Notes: a model not told the origin generated them from the letters alone. A stretch of DNA of 64,000 nucleotides from Amycolatopsis deserti (GCF_014653945.1 NZ_BNAU01000004.1:62001-126000); one strand, 5' to 3'; positions 35,963 to 44,808 are shown, counted from the first letter of the stretch. Program-made: numbers and translations.

Positions 35963-37450
35963 GTGCGCACAGCCGTTCTCGCCGTACTCGTGGCGGTGCT
36001 CGCCGCGCTCCTGCCCGCCACGGCGGCCCACGCCGCGGCCGCCAATCCCACGATCACCGTGCCACCCGCCGGGACGCACGGGTTCCCGTTCCTCGCCGCG
36101 GCCGAGGACCTCGGCTCGTTCGGCTACACCGAGAGCGAGTACTTCATCTCGGGCACCGCGACCGCCTACGCCAAGTCCGGTTTCTGGACCTCGGACGGCC
36201 GCTGGACCGTCCGCCCCACCACCCGCGCCGACTACCGGACCCGGCTGCTGGTGCGGCGGCCGAGCGATCCCGCGCGGTTCAACGGCACCGTCGTCGTGGA
36301 GTGGCTCAACGTCAGCGCCCAGCTGGAGCTGTCGCCGGACTACTGGTTCACCCGCGACGAGCTGCTGCGCCGGGGTTACGCGTGGGTCGGTGTGTCCGCG
36401 CAGTCGGTCGGTGTCAACGGCGGGCTCGGCGACATCGCCGGGCTGCGCGGCTGGGACCCGGCCCGCTACGGCAGCCTCGTGCACCCCGGTGACGCGTACG
36501 CCTACGACATCTTCTCCCAGGCCGGGCAGGCGTTGCGCACGCCGAACGGGCCCGACCCGTTGGGCGGCTTGCGGATCCGGACGCTGCTCGCCGACGGGGA
36601 ATCGCAGTCGGCCGGGCTCGTGACCACCTACGCCAACGCGGTCCAACCGGTGTCGGGTGTCTACGACGGGTTCCTGATCCACAGCAACAGCGCGGTCGGC
36701 GCGCCGATCAGCGGGCGGCTGGCCGACGTCCTGACGATGCCGAACCCGAGCCGGATCCGCACCGACACCGCGGTGCCGGTGTTCGTGGTGCTGACCGAGA
36801 CCGACGTGCCGGGCGCGTCCGCGGCGCGGCAGCCGGACACGGACCGGGTCGTGCACTGGGAACTGGCCGGCACGGCGCACGGCGACCAGTGGGCGTTCGA
36901 CCTCGGCGACCCGACGCTGAAGAAGTCCGTCGGCTCGGCCGCGCCGCAGCCGGACTGCGCCGCGGGTTCGGCGCCGTACAACGACGGGCCCGGCCACTAC
37001 TCGATGAACGCCGCACTGCGCTCCCTCACCACGTGGGCCCAGGGCGGTCCGCGCCCGGCGAGCGGCGCGCTGCTCGACGCCGACCGCCGCGACCCGCGCA
37101 CCGGCCTCGCGCTCGGTGGCATCCGGCTGCCCGACGTCGCCGTGCCGACCCGCACGCTCAGCGGCGAGCGGGACACTTCGGGCAGCGGGGTGTTCTGCGG
37201 CCTCTACGGCGCCCGCGACCCGTGGAACGGCGACGCCGACCCGTGGGACCAGCACAACGCCGGCGACCCGTCCGACCCGTCGTTCCCGCCCACCGCGGAA
37301 CCGGTGCTGAGCCGCCTGTACCCGACCAACGCCGACTACGTGAGCAAGGTCCAGGCGGCCGCCCAGTCCTCGGTCACCGCGGGGCACCTGCTGCCGGAGG
37401 ACGCGGCGGCGATCGTGGAGGCCGCACGCGATTCGGGCATCGGCGGCTAG
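35963..37450 (+). CDS. Secreted alpha/beta-hydrolase domain protein
   Basis: 495 residues with a Sec signal peptide (MRTAVLAVLVAVLAALLPATAAHAAAA, cleavage near 25). The mature part matches the large alpha/beta hydrolase domain of PF20091 type: VVVEWLNVSAQLELSPDYWFTRDEL, then nucleophile elbow GESQSA near residue 214, and a late AGTAHGDQW histidine segment. Substrate unknown; family members are often annotated only by domain. GGAGGTGA precedes GTG 35963. A perfect 11-bp hairpin follows. Confidence 0.82.
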   Translation: MRTAVLAVLVAVLAALLPATAAHAAAANPTITVPPAGTHGFPFLAAAEDLGSFGYTESEYFISGTATAYAKSGFWTSDGRWTVRPTTRADYRTRLLVRRPSDPARFNGTVVVEWLNVSAQLELSPDYWFTRDELLRRGYAWVGVSAQSVGVNGGLGDIAGLRGWDPARYGSLVHPGDAYAYDIFSQAGQALRTPNGPDPLGGLRIRTLLADGESQSAGLVTTYANAVQPVSGVYDGFLIHSNSAVGAPISGRLADVLTMPNPSRIRTDTAVPVFVVLTETDVPGASAARQPDTDRVVHWELAGTAHGDQWAFDLGDPTLKKSVGSAAPQPDCAAGSAPYNDGPGHYSMNAALRSLTTWAQGGPRPASGALLDADRRDPRTGLALGGIRLPDVAVPTRTLSGERDTSGSGVFCGLYGARDPWNGDADPWDQHNAGDPSDPSFPPTAEPVLSRLYPTNADYVSKVQAAAQSSVTAGHLLPEDAAAIVEAARDSGIGG

Positions 37451-37470
37451 CCGCGGCTGCCGTTCCCCAC

Positions 37471-37520
37471 CGGCCCGGCCGTCGTTCCGCCGCACCCGCG
37501 GTGGACCGGCGGCCGGGCCG
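37471..37520 (+). terminator. Terminator after secreted hydrolase
   Basis: CGGCCCGGCCG (37471-37481) pairs exactly with CGGCCGGGCCG (37510-37520), with further pairing inside. It starts 20 bp after the hydrolase stop. Confidence 0.65.
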
Positions 37521-37694
37521 CTACAAGCTCCACATTCGACAGCGCGCGGCCCTCGCCGCCTGCCGGCGCTGTGTACTTGCCGTGTGTCACACCCTTTTCG
37601 GGTGGTGCGTCGATACGGCAACCGGGGCTTTTCGCGCTTATGGTGACTACGCAGTGTCCTAGGAGACGCATTTCGGCGATGTGAAGGCGGCGGT

Positions 37695-38309
37695 TTGACG
37701 GAGGGCAGCACCGAGCGCGGGATCAACCTCGCGCTGCACGCGACCGTGGCCGACTGGGACGCGGTCCGCTCCGGCGCTGTCTCGTTCGCCTCCATCACCG
37801 TCACCGAGAACACGAACTGGCTCGACCGGGGCGCCGGCAAGCAGATCGAGGCCGCGCAGCAGGCGGGTATCCGCACCGGCATCCGCCACTACGCGCGCCC
37901 GGGCGCGCCCCACGACCAGGCCGAGCTGTGCGTGCGGGCGGGGCGCGGGCTCGGGGTGTTCGGGCCGGGTTCGCTCGCGCCGACGCTCGAGGTCGAGGCG
38001 GAGGGCGTCGACGACCGGTTCGTGAAGGCGTGGATCAAGACCGTGCGGCAGTCCGCGGGCATCGAGCGGGTGGTCGTCTACGCCGACTACGGGCTCTGGC
38101 TGCGCCGGTTGCACCCGGAGAAGTGGGCCGACCGCGAGGTCGTGCTGTGGGTGGCGCGGCACAACGACATCCCGGGCCGTCCGGGCTGGTTCCACCCGCG
38201 CCTGGCGCTGCACGAGCACAGCTCGGTGCCGCCGATGCCCGGCGTGTCCGGTCCGATCGGGATGGACGCGCTGGTGTACCCGTTCACGCTGGCCGACCTA
38301 CTGCTCTAG
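37695..38309 (+). CDS. GH25-like (lysozyme-fold) protein with altered active site
   Basis: 204 residues, no signal peptide. The whole length follows the GH25 muramidase barrel: GINLALHATVADWDAVR, then GIRTGIRHYARPGAPHDQAE, then SLAPTLEVEAEG, then ERVVVYADYGLW and PGVSGPIGMDALVYP. In GH25 the first strand carries Asp (GIDVSHWQ) and strand four D-x-E; here these are Asn11 and Glu99-x-Glu101. Catalysis may be lost or altered. TTG 37695 is the only plausible start, with AAGG eight bases upstream. Its end overlaps the convergent DUF4185 gene by 12 bp. It may be a cytoplasmic binding protein (inference). Confidence 0.7.
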   Translation: MTEGSTERGINLALHATVADWDAVRSGAVSFASITVTENTNWLDRGAGKQIEAAQQAGIRTGIRHYARPGAPHDQAELCVRAGRGLGVFGPGSLAPTLEVEAEGVDDRFVKAWIKTVRQSAGIERVVVYADYGLWLRRLHPEKWADREVVLWVARHNDIPGRPGWFHPRLALHEHSSVPPMPGVSGPIGMDALVYPFTLADLLL

Positions 38310-39281
38310 CCGGCTGCGCATCAGGAAGACGTTGTACGGCCCCCACTGGGACATCAGGTAGTAGACGTCCGGGCCGTCCAGCGCCCACGGGTGCAGGTAA
38401 CCGCCGTAGAGGCCGGGGTACTGGTGCCCGGGCACGGCGACCTGGCCGGGGGACCACGGTCCGGTGAGCCGGTCGGCGGAGCGCAGCAGGATCGCGCCGC
38501 CCGGATCGTCCAGGTGCATCGCCAGCCACTGTCCGAGGTGGACGTCGTAGGCGACCGACAGCTCCCCGACCGGGCCCGGGATGACCGGCGCGGCCGCGAA
38601 CTCGTCGCGGGACCAGCCGCGGCCGTCGAAGTACTCGTAGGAGGACGCGTCGAGCAGGTGCGGGATCGCCGTGCGGGCCAGGTAGGCGTCGCCGTGCCGC
38701 CCGTTGGTGGTGCCGAAGAGGTAGAGGTGGTCCCCCTCGCGGGCGAGTGCGCACATCTGGAACGGATCGTCCCGCTCGGCGCGGTTGATCCAGCGCGCGC
38801 TCCACGGCTTGTCCCAGGTCACCCCGTCCCGCGACACCGCGAGGCCGGAGTAGTTGGTGGTCCACTTCCCGGGCGGGCCCCACTGCCGGACGGACATGTA
38901 GTGCACCACCTGGAGCCCGTCGACGGCCAGGCCCGAGTTCGGGATGACGGTGACCTCGTCGCGACGCTCGTCCCGCGGGATGACCTGGGCGGCGGTCCCG
39001 TCCGGCCGGGTGACGACGCCGTCCAGCGTGAGGCCGGCGGCCAGGTCCGTCGTGGTGGAGAAGGCCAGGACGTTGCAGCGCCAGTCGGCGCTGTTCGGGC
39101 CGCCGCCGTCGCCGCCCCAGCCCTCGCCGAAGGTGTCGCCGAACAGCACGAAGACCCGGCCGTCACCGCCGTCCCACAGGATGCCGAGATCGGTGCCGTG
39201 GATGGCGAACCGGTCGGTCCGGTTGATCGAATCGGCGCCGGTCACCTTGCAGATCTGCTCCGTTTCCGCGATGCGAACCAT
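38298..39281 (-). CDS. DUF4185 domain protein (beta-propeller)
   Basis: 327 residues without a signal peptide at the chosen ATG 39281. The sequence fits DUF4185, a five-bladed propeller related to glycoside hydrolases: TDLGILWDGGDGRVFVLFGDTFGEGWGG, GLAVSRDGVTWDKPWSARW, YLARTAIPHLLDASSYEYFDG, and the C-terminal YPGLYGGYLHPWALDGPDVYYLMSQWGPYNVFLMR. Function is unknown, probably carbohydrate-related. Only 27 bp separate it from the divergent pabB start, so their promoters overlap or are leaderless. Confidence 0.82.
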   Translation of the reverse strand: MVRIAETEQICKVTGADSINRTDRFAIHGTDLGILWDGGDGRVFVLFGDTFGEGWGGDGGGPNSADWRCNVLAFSTTTDLAAGLTLDGVVTRPDGTAAQVIPRDERRDEVTVIPNSGLAVDGLQVVHYMSVRQWGPPGKWTTNYSGLAVSRDGVTWDKPWSARWINRAERDDPFQMCALAREGDHLYLFGTTNGRHGDAYLARTAIPHLLDASSYEYFDGRGWSRDEFAAAPVIPGPVGELSVAYDVHLGQWLAMHLDDPGGAILLRSADRLTGPWSPGQVAVPGHQYPGLYGGYLHPWALDGPDVYYLMSQWGPYNVFLMRSRLEQ

Positions 39282-39308
39282 GCTCCGACCGTAAGTCACA
39301 ATGTTCCC

Positions 39309-40550
39309 GTGCGGGTGACACGAACGAGACTGGGCCGCGGCCGAACACCGGATGAGGTGCTGCTGCTCCTCGACGAGCGCGCCCGCTTCCGGGGGATCGG
39401 CACGGCGGCCGGTCTGTGCGGCGACTGGTTCGGCTCCCGGGCGGTGCTCGCGCCCGAGGTGCAGCTCCGCCCGGTCACCGACCCGTTCGAGGTCCCGGAC
39501 CTGCAACCGCTGGTGGAGCCCGCGGACGGCGTCGTCGGCGGCGGCTGGTTCGGGTACCTGTCCTACGACCTCACCGACCCCTCCGGCCGCCGCGCGGACC
39601 TGCCGGGAGCGGTTTGGGGCTGGGCCGACCACGTCCTGCGACTGGATGCGGACGGCTGGTGGTGGTTCGAATCGCTGGACGCGGACGCCACGGCCGCGGA
39701 GTTCGAACGCCTGCTGAGCCTCCCGGCGCCGTCGCCGACCTGGCACGCCGGGCCGTTGCACCGTCCGTTGCCGGCCGAACACGGCGACGCGGTCAAGGCG
39801 TGCGTGCACGCGATCGAGGCCGGCGAGCTGTTCCAGGCCAACATCTGCACCCGCTTCGAGGGCACGTTCGAGGGGTCACCGGCCGCGTTGTTCGCGGAGG
39901 GGGTGCGCGGCCTGCAGCCACGCCGGGCGGCGTTCCTGACCGGGGACTGGGGCAGCGTCGTGTCGTTGTCGCCCGAGCTGTTCCTCGCCCGCCACGGCGA
40001 CCGCGTCCGCTCCACGCCGATCAAGGGCACGCTCCCCCGCCGCGGCCCCGCCGACAACGCGCTGGCGCAACGGCTGCGCGAGTCGGTCAAGGACGTCGCC
40101 GAGAACGTGATGATCACCGACCTGGTGCGCAACGACCTGGGCCGGGTGTGCGCGGTGGGCAGCGTGCGGGTGCCCGAACTGCTGCGCGTCCGGCCCGCGC
40201 CCGGGGTGTGGCACCTGGAGTCGACGGTGGAGGGGCGGGTGGTCACCTCCGACGCGGAGTTGCTGGCCGCGACGTTCCCGCCGGGTTCGGTCACCGGGGC
40301 GCCGAAGATCCGGGCGCTGGAGCTGATCGCGGAGCTGGAACCCCGCCCGCGCGGGGTGTACACGGGCGCGATCGGCCTGGCCTCGCCGGTGGCGGGGCTG
40401 GAGCTGAACGTCGCGATCCGCACGTTCGAACTGCACGGCGACCGCATCGCGCTCGGCGTGGGCGGCGGCATCACCGCGGATTCCGCCGCCGACGCCGAAT
40501 GGCAGGAATGCCTGCACAAGGCCGCGCCGCTGGAGGCGTTGCTCGGCTGA
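39309..40550 (+). CDS. pabB: Aminodeoxychorismate synthase component I
   Basis: 413 residues. Converts chorismate and ammonia to aminodeoxychorismate for folate. Chorismate-binding motifs: GELFQANICTRFEG, STPIKGTLPRRG, VAENVMITDLVRNDLGRV, ATFPPGSVTGAPKIRALELI and GVYTGAIGLAS. A PIKGT motif, rather than the TrpE equivalent, supports PabB. GTG 39309 or 39315 starts it; the longer upstream frame is only antisense to the DUF4185 gene. It is convergent with the MFS gene. Location next to metG-rsmI-pmt is conserved with mycobacteria. Confidence 0.93.
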   Translation: MRVTRTRLGRGRTPDEVLLLLDERARFRGIGTAAGLCGDWFGSRAVLAPEVQLRPVTDPFEVPDLQPLVEPADGVVGGGWFGYLSYDLTDPSGRRADLPGAVWGWADHVLRLDADGWWWFESLDADATAAEFERLLSLPAPSPTWHAGPLHRPLPAEHGDAVKACVHAIEAGELFQANICTRFEGTFEGSPAALFAEGVRGLQPRRAAFLTGDWGSVVSLSPELFLARHGDRVRSTPIKGTLPRRGPADNALAQRLRESVKDVAENVMITDLVRNDLGRVCAVGSVRVPELLRVRPAPGVWHLESTVEGRVVTSDAELLAATFPPGSVTGAPKIRALELIAELEPRPRGVYTGAIGLASPVAGLELNVAIRTFELHGDRIALGVGGGITADSAADAEWQECLHKAAPLEALLG

Positions 40551-40554
40551 CCGG

Positions 40555-41904
40555 CTACACCCGTCCGCCGCGCTCGGGAAGCCGTGCACCGGCCGGGAGC
40601 GCGCTGAGCGGACGGCCCATCGTCTCCTCCCCGAGCACGACCGTGCCGAGCAGGCCCGCCGCGTTGACGGCCGCCAGGAACCACATGACCGCACTGGTGC
40701 CCAACCCGGCGAGCACGGTCGGCAGCAGGAACGTGCTGATGGCCGCGCCGACGCGGCTGACCGCCACGACGATTCCGGTGGCCGTGGCCCGGACCGAGGT
40801 CGGGAACAGTTCGTTGGGAACGATGATCTCGATGAAGTTCGACGCGCCCGAGGCGATCGCGAACAACGCCAGTGCGGCGAAGAGCAACCCGGGCGGAGCG
40901 GTGGGGGCCAAGGCGATGAACGCGAAGACGACGACCATGATCGCGAACGTGCCGACCAGCAGCGGGATGCGCCCGATCCGGTCCACCAGCCACAGCCCGG
41001 GCACGCTGCCCACCACGAACAGCAACGCGATGATCACCTCGGGCAGATAGGGGGAATCGGTCCCGATGCCGAGCCGGTGCAGCAGCGTCGGCCCGAAGCT
41101 GTAGACAGCGAAGAGCGGGACGACATGGGCGATGAAGAACGCGCTGACGAACGCCATGCGCCGCACCGAGCGCCGGTTCAGCAACGCCGTCGCCGGAGCG
41201 GTTTCGGGCTCGCGCAGTTCGTCCACCTGCGCGTCCGGACCCCAGATCTTCCGGACGACGCGTTCGGCTTCGTCGCGCCGTCCGTGGTTGAGCAGCCAGC
41301 GCGGTGATTCCGGTGCGTTCAGGCGCAGGACGAGCGTGACCACGCCGATGACGGCGGGCGAGGCGAGCATCCAGCGCCAGGCATCCGGCCCGAGCGCCGA
41401 CAGCGCCCAGCCCGCCCCGGCGGCGAGTGCGGCCCCGACGCCGAACGCGGCGAACAGCGCCCCGAGGAGACGACCGCGGTGCCGGCTGGGCACGAACTCC
41501 GCGAGCAGGGAGCTCGCGATGGGGTAGTCGGCGCCGATCATGATGCCGAGCACGAACCGCAGCACGATCAGTTGCCACGCGTCGACGACGAAAGCGCAGA
41601 GGATCGAGACCGCGCTGAGCGCGACGAGGTTCGCGATGTACATGACCTTGCGGCCGATGCGGTCGGTCAGGCGCCCGAACACCAGCCCGCCGATGAGGAT
41701 TCCGGCGAGGGCCGCGGCCGCGGTGAGACCGGTTTGGGTGGTGTCGAGGTGCAGCGCGGGAGCCAGCGTCAGCAGCGCGAGCCCGATGATGGTGACCGCG
41801 TAGCCGTCGAGCAAGGGGCCCCCGGCCGAGAACAGGGTCAGTTTCAGGTGGAACCGGGTGAGCGGAGCGCGGTCGATGAAGGACTGGGCATCATGGCCGG
41901 CCAT
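40555..41904 (-). CDS. MFS transporter, sugar porter/aromatic acid symporter type
   Basis: 449 residues, 12 predicted helices. Signature motifs are GGLVFGRLTDRIGRKVMY (motif A after helix 2), DYPIASSLLAEFVPSRHRGRLLGALF after helix 4, and WLVDRIGRIPLL after helix 8. This is the metabolite:H+ symporter branch, consistent with uptake of an organic acid or polyol. ATG 41904 lies about 40 bp after the flavin reductase gene in a presumed three-gene operon with a DUF1989 protein; together they look like uptake plus catabolism of one unknown compound. Confidence 0.88.
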   Translation of the reverse strand: MAGHDAQSFIDRAPLTRFHLKLTLFSAGGPLLDGYAVTIIGLALLTLAPALHLDTTQTGLTAAAALAGILIGGLVFGRLTDRIGRKVMYIANLVALSAVSILCAFVVDAWQLIVLRFVLGIMIGADYPIASSLLAEFVPSRHRGRLLGALFAAFGVGAALAAGAGWALSALGPDAWRWMLASPAVIGVVTLVLRLNAPESPRWLLNHGRRDEAERVVRKIWGPDAQVDELREPETAPATALLNRRSVRRMAFVSAFFIAHVVPLFAVYSFGPTLLHRLGIGTDSPYLPEVIIALLFVVGSVPGLWLVDRIGRIPLLVGTFAIMVVVFAFIALAPTAPPGLLFAALALFAIASGASNFIEIIVPNELFPTSVRATATGIVVAVSRVGAAISTFLLPTVLAGLGTSAVMWFLAAVNAAGLLGTVVLGEETMGRPLSALPAGARLPERGGRV

Positions 41905-41943
41905 GAGCGTTCCTCTCCGTTGAGGGGTTGGTGGGGACGGGGG

Positions 41944-42552
41944 TCAGCTCGCGGTCCCGACGGGGCGGTCGGGCCGCTCGAGGAGGGTGCTCGCGGTGAA
42001 GACGTTGCCGATGCGGCCGAGGGGACGCAGGGCAGCGACGTCGATGCGACCACACCCGCTGATCAGGTGTTCGGCGACCCGCGCGGCGACGACTCTCCCG
42101 AAGACCAGGGTCTCCAGTCCCGGGCGGTGGGTGGTCAGCAGCTCGCACTCGAACACCGCGGCGCAACCGTCGATGACCGGCGGCCGCACGACCGTGGCCG
42201 CGCTGGTGGGCAGGGCCAGGTCCGCCAGCTCGTCGAAGTCGGGTGGGCTGGGGTCGCCGCTCCGGGCGACCTCGGGGAGGCGGTCGAGCTCGGCGATGTG
42301 CACGACGAACTGCCGGGTCGACAGGACGTTGCCGAGCGTGTCCTTGACGCTGCCGTCCTCGCGCGGCTCGATGGCGATCATGAGGATGAGCGGATCGGTC
42401 GATGCGATGGTGAAGAAGCTGAACGGGGCGAGGTTGTGGTCGCCGGCCGGGTTCACCGACGTGACCCAGGCGATCGGCCGAGGCGCGATGGTCCACGACA
42501 CCATCGCGAAGAGCTCCGCCGGATCGAGGTGATCGAGGGGAATCATCGGCAT
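41944..42552 (-). CDS. Flavin reductase-like (FMN-binding split barrel) protein
   Basis: 202 residues. Split-barrel flavin-binding domain: MVSWTIAPRPIAWVTSVNPAGDHNLAPFSFFTIASTDPL is the conserved FMN-binding stretch, then KDTLGNVLSTRQFVVHI. Members supply reduced flavin to monooxygenases or act themselves on small substrates. ATG 42552 overlaps the DUF1989 stop (TGATG), so the genes are translationally coupled; a GTG three bases earlier is also possible. It is followed by an MFS transporter. Confidence 0.87.
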   Translation of the reverse strand: MPMIPLDHLDPAELFAMVSWTIAPRPIAWVTSVNPAGDHNLAPFSFFTIASTDPLILMIAIEPREDGSVKDTLGNVLSTRQFVVHIAELDRLPEVARSGDPSPPDFDELADLALPTSAATVVRPPVIDGCAAVFECELLTTHRPGLETLVFGRVVAARVAEHLISGCGRIDVAALRPLGRIGNVFTASTLLERPDRPVGTAS

Positions 42553-43151
42553 CACACGGTGGCCCCGACGATGTCGTAGGCCACGCCGGTCGGCGTGCGT
42601 CCCACGCCGTTCGTGGGTGCCAGGTCCTGCGGACAGGCGGAGAGCACGACGACGACGTCCTCGACCGCGGTGAGCCGGACGCGGTCACCAGCGCGAGCGC
42701 GCGGCGACTCGATCGAGATCGCCCCGTCGGCGGCGATCGGCACCCGCATGAACAGGTTCAACGGCTGCGGGACGAACTGCGGGGCCGGGACGCCGAGCGC
42801 CGCCAGAGCCGCGTAGAAGTTGTCGTGGCAGTTGTCGTGGTGCTCCTGCACGCCGAGCTGCCGGTAACGCGGCAGATCACAGCTCGGGATGAGCAGATCG
42901 TGGTCGCCGGGGCTGGTGTCCTCCGACAACGACAACAGCGGCCGCCGGGTGTTGTCCACCAGGTCGTCCCCGGCCCGGACCACGAGGCGGCCGGTGTGCA
43001 TCCAGGTGTGGGGTGCCGACAGGAACCGCGACGTGTCCTGCGCCGACAACGCCCAGGTGTCGACCACCTGCTGGCCGTGCGTGTTCGTCACGACGAGGTG
43101 CTCCCCCGCCGAGAGCCGAATCGCGATACCGGAGCGCGCTGCAAGGTCCAC
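42552..43151 (-). CDS. DUF1989 (urea carboxylase-associated) family protein
   Basis: 199 residues from GTG 43151. DUF1989 features: AIRLSAGEHLVVTNTHGQQVVDTWAL, SPGDHDLLIPSCDLPRYRQLG, EHHDNCHDNFYAAL and PQPLNLFMRVPI. The family is named from its link to urea carboxylase; the reaction is largely uncharacterised and may involve oxidative release of small carboxylated amines. ATG 43190 would give 212 residues, but it lies upstream of the predicted transcription start and inside the operator, whereas GGAGG is five bases before GTG 43151. It heads a coupled operon with flavin reductase and an MFS transporter. Confidence 0.85.
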   Translation of the reverse strand: MDLAARSGIAIRLSAGEHLVVTNTHGQQVVDTWALSAQDTSRFLSAPHTWMHTGRLVVRAGDDLVDNTRRPLLSLSEDTSPGDHDLLIPSCDLPRYRQLGVQEHHDNCHDNFYAALAALGVPAPQFVPQPLNLFMRVPIAADGAISIESPRARAGDRVRLTAVEDVVVVLSACPQDLAPTNGVGRTPTGVAYDIVGATV

Positions 43152-43164
43152 CGGAGCCTCCACA

Positions 43165-43205
43165 AACGTTTGGGTAAGTACTGGCAGCATCCTTACCCAA
43201 ACGTT
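43165..43205 (-). promoter_or_regulatory. Perfect 14-bp inverted-repeat operator over the DUF1989 promoter
   Basis: AACGTTTGGGTAAG (43165-43178) and CTTACCCAAACGTT (43192-43205) are exact complements 13 bp apart. The minus strand also shows TTGACC (43218-43213), a 17-bp spacer and TAAGGA (43195-43190), a good -35/-10 pair. The repeat therefore covers the -10 and start site, typical of a repressor. Transcription should start near 43183. No regulator gene is adjacent. Confidence 0.75.
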
Positions 43206-43289
43206 GGGGTTGGGTCAACAGGTACGGTGCCGGTTCACCGGGACCAGCCCGGTCAGCGCTGCTCAGCGGGGATGGACTTCGGCGGGAGC

Positions 43290-43919
43290 GGCCACACCTC
43301 CCCGCGCCGGCCACCGAGGCCGCGCCGCGCCGGGCGGCCGCGCACCGGGCCGCGGCACCACCACTCACGCGCGCCCCGCACCCCGGCCGCCCAGGGCCAC
43401 TTCTCAAGCGCGCCGCGCGCCGCGGCCACCCGGCACCACTACTCAAGCGCACCGCGCGCCGCGGCCACCCGGCACCACCGGCTCACCCGCAGCCGCACAC
43501 CCGGACGCGAACACAGCCGCCCGGCACCACCAGTCACCCGCGGCCGCACCACCGGCCGCCGAGCTCAAGCGCGGCGCGCCCCGCCGCCTGGAACCACCGG
43601 CCCACCCGAAACCGCACACCCCAGACGCCAACCCGGCCGCCCAGCACCACCAGTCACCCGCAGCCGCAGAACCGGCCGCCCGAACCCCAGCCACTCAAGC
43701 GCGGCGCGCCCCCACCGCCTGGAACCACCGGCCCGCCCGCAGCCGCGCACCCAAGAAGCACACCCGGACCACCCGGCACCACCAGTCACCCGCAGCCACA
43801 CAACCGGCCGCCCGAACGCCCGCCACTCCAAGCGCGGCGCGCCCCGCCGCCCGGAACCACCGGTCCACCCGCAGCCACACACCCCAGACACACAACCGGC
43901 CGCCCAGCACCACCAGTCA
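43290..43919. repeat. Tandem array A, degenerate units of about 120-132 bp
   Basis: The marker CACCACCAGTCA recurs at 43525, 43645, 43777 and 43908, spacings 120, 132 and 131. A second marker, AAGCGCGGCGCGCCCC, recurs between them. Units vary by substitutions and small indels; earlier, more degraded copies reach back to about 43290. The last copy contains the rsmI stop (TCA at 43917-43919), and the internal units resemble the rsmI 3' end. No gene is supported here despite long open frames on both strands. Confidence 0.8.
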
Positions 43920-44744
43920 AGCGCGCCGCGCCGCCAGCACCGCGTCGTAGAGCTCCTTCTTCGACACCCCCGCCGCCTCGGCGACCTCCGCCGCCGCCGA
44001 CTTCAGCCGCTCGCCGGCCGCCACGAGGGCCGAGACCTCGGCCACCAGGTCCGTCACCGACACCGCTCGCGGCCGGGCGCCCTCCAGCACCACGGTGATC
44101 TCGCCGCGTACGCCCTCGGCCGCCCACTCGGCCAGCTCGGGCAGCGTCCCGCGCCGGACCTCCTCGTACGTCTTCGTCAGCTCCCGGCACACCGCCGCCC
44201 GCCGCTCGTCACCGAGGACCGCCGCGGCCTCCGACAGCGTCGCGGCCAGCCGGTGCGGCGACTCGAAGAACACGACGGTCCGCGGCTCGTGCGCCAGCTC
44301 CCGGAGCCAGCGGCCCTTCTCACCCGGCTTGCGCGGCGCGAACCCCTCGAAACAGAACCGGTCGCTGGGCAGCCCGGACAGCGCCAGCGCGGTCGTCACC
44401 GCCGACGGGCCGGGCAGGCAGGTGACCGGCAGGTCCTCCGCCACGCACGCCGCGACCAGCCGATATCCCGGGTCGGACACGCTGGGCATGCCGGCGTCGG
44501 TGACCAGCACGACCGTCTCGCCCGCCCGCAGCGCCTCCAGCAGCTTCGGCAGGCGGGACGTTTCGACGTCCTCGTAGAAGCTGACCACCCGCCCGCGCGG
44601 GGTCACGTCCAGCGCGGTGGCCAGCGACCGCAGCCGCCGGGTGTCTTCGGCGGCGATCACGTCCGCCTCGGCCAGTGCGGTGACCAGGCGCGGCGAAGCG
44701 TCGCGGGAGTCACCGAGGGGGGTCGCGGCGAGGACGAGCGGCAT
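43917..44744 (-). CDS. rsmI: 16S rRNA (cytidine1402-2'-O)-methyltransferase
   Basis: 275 residues from ATG 44744. Methylates C1402 of 16S rRNA. Tetrapyrrole-methylase fold motifs: LVLAATPLGDSRDASPRL, ADVIAAEDTRRLRSLA, VVLVTDAGMPSVSDPGYRLV, CLPGPSAVTTALALSGLPSDRFCFEGF, and VFFESPHRL. GTG 44753 is an alternative start; neither has a good ribosome site. Divergent from pmt across about 60 bp, as in mycobacteria. Its stop codon lies within the first unit of a downstream tandem-repeat array. Confidence 0.94.
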   Translation of the reverse strand: MPLVLAATPLGDSRDASPRLVTALAEADVIAAEDTRRLRSLATALDVTPRGRVVSFYEDVETSRLPKLLEALRAGETVVLVTDAGMPSVSDPGYRLVAACVAEDLPVTCLPGPSAVTTALALSGLPSDRFCFEGFAPRKPGEKGRWLRELAHEPRTVVFFESPHRLAATLSEAAAVLGDERRAAVCRELTKTYEEVRRGTLPELAEWAAEGVRGEITVVLEGARPRAVSVTDLVAEVSALVAAGERLKSAAAEVAEAAGVSKKELYDAVLAARRA

Positions 44745-44808
44745 GGCCTTCACCCTATTAGCCGCGCGGGAACTCCGAGTTCACCCGTGGGTCCCTAGGA
44801 TCACCCCC

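Noticed and set aside
42825..44798. A 657-codon plus-strand frame through the repeat array and rsmI
   Set aside because: It runs antisense to rsmI and the DUF1989 gene and across repeats; high GC makes such frames open by chance. No ribosome site or domain.
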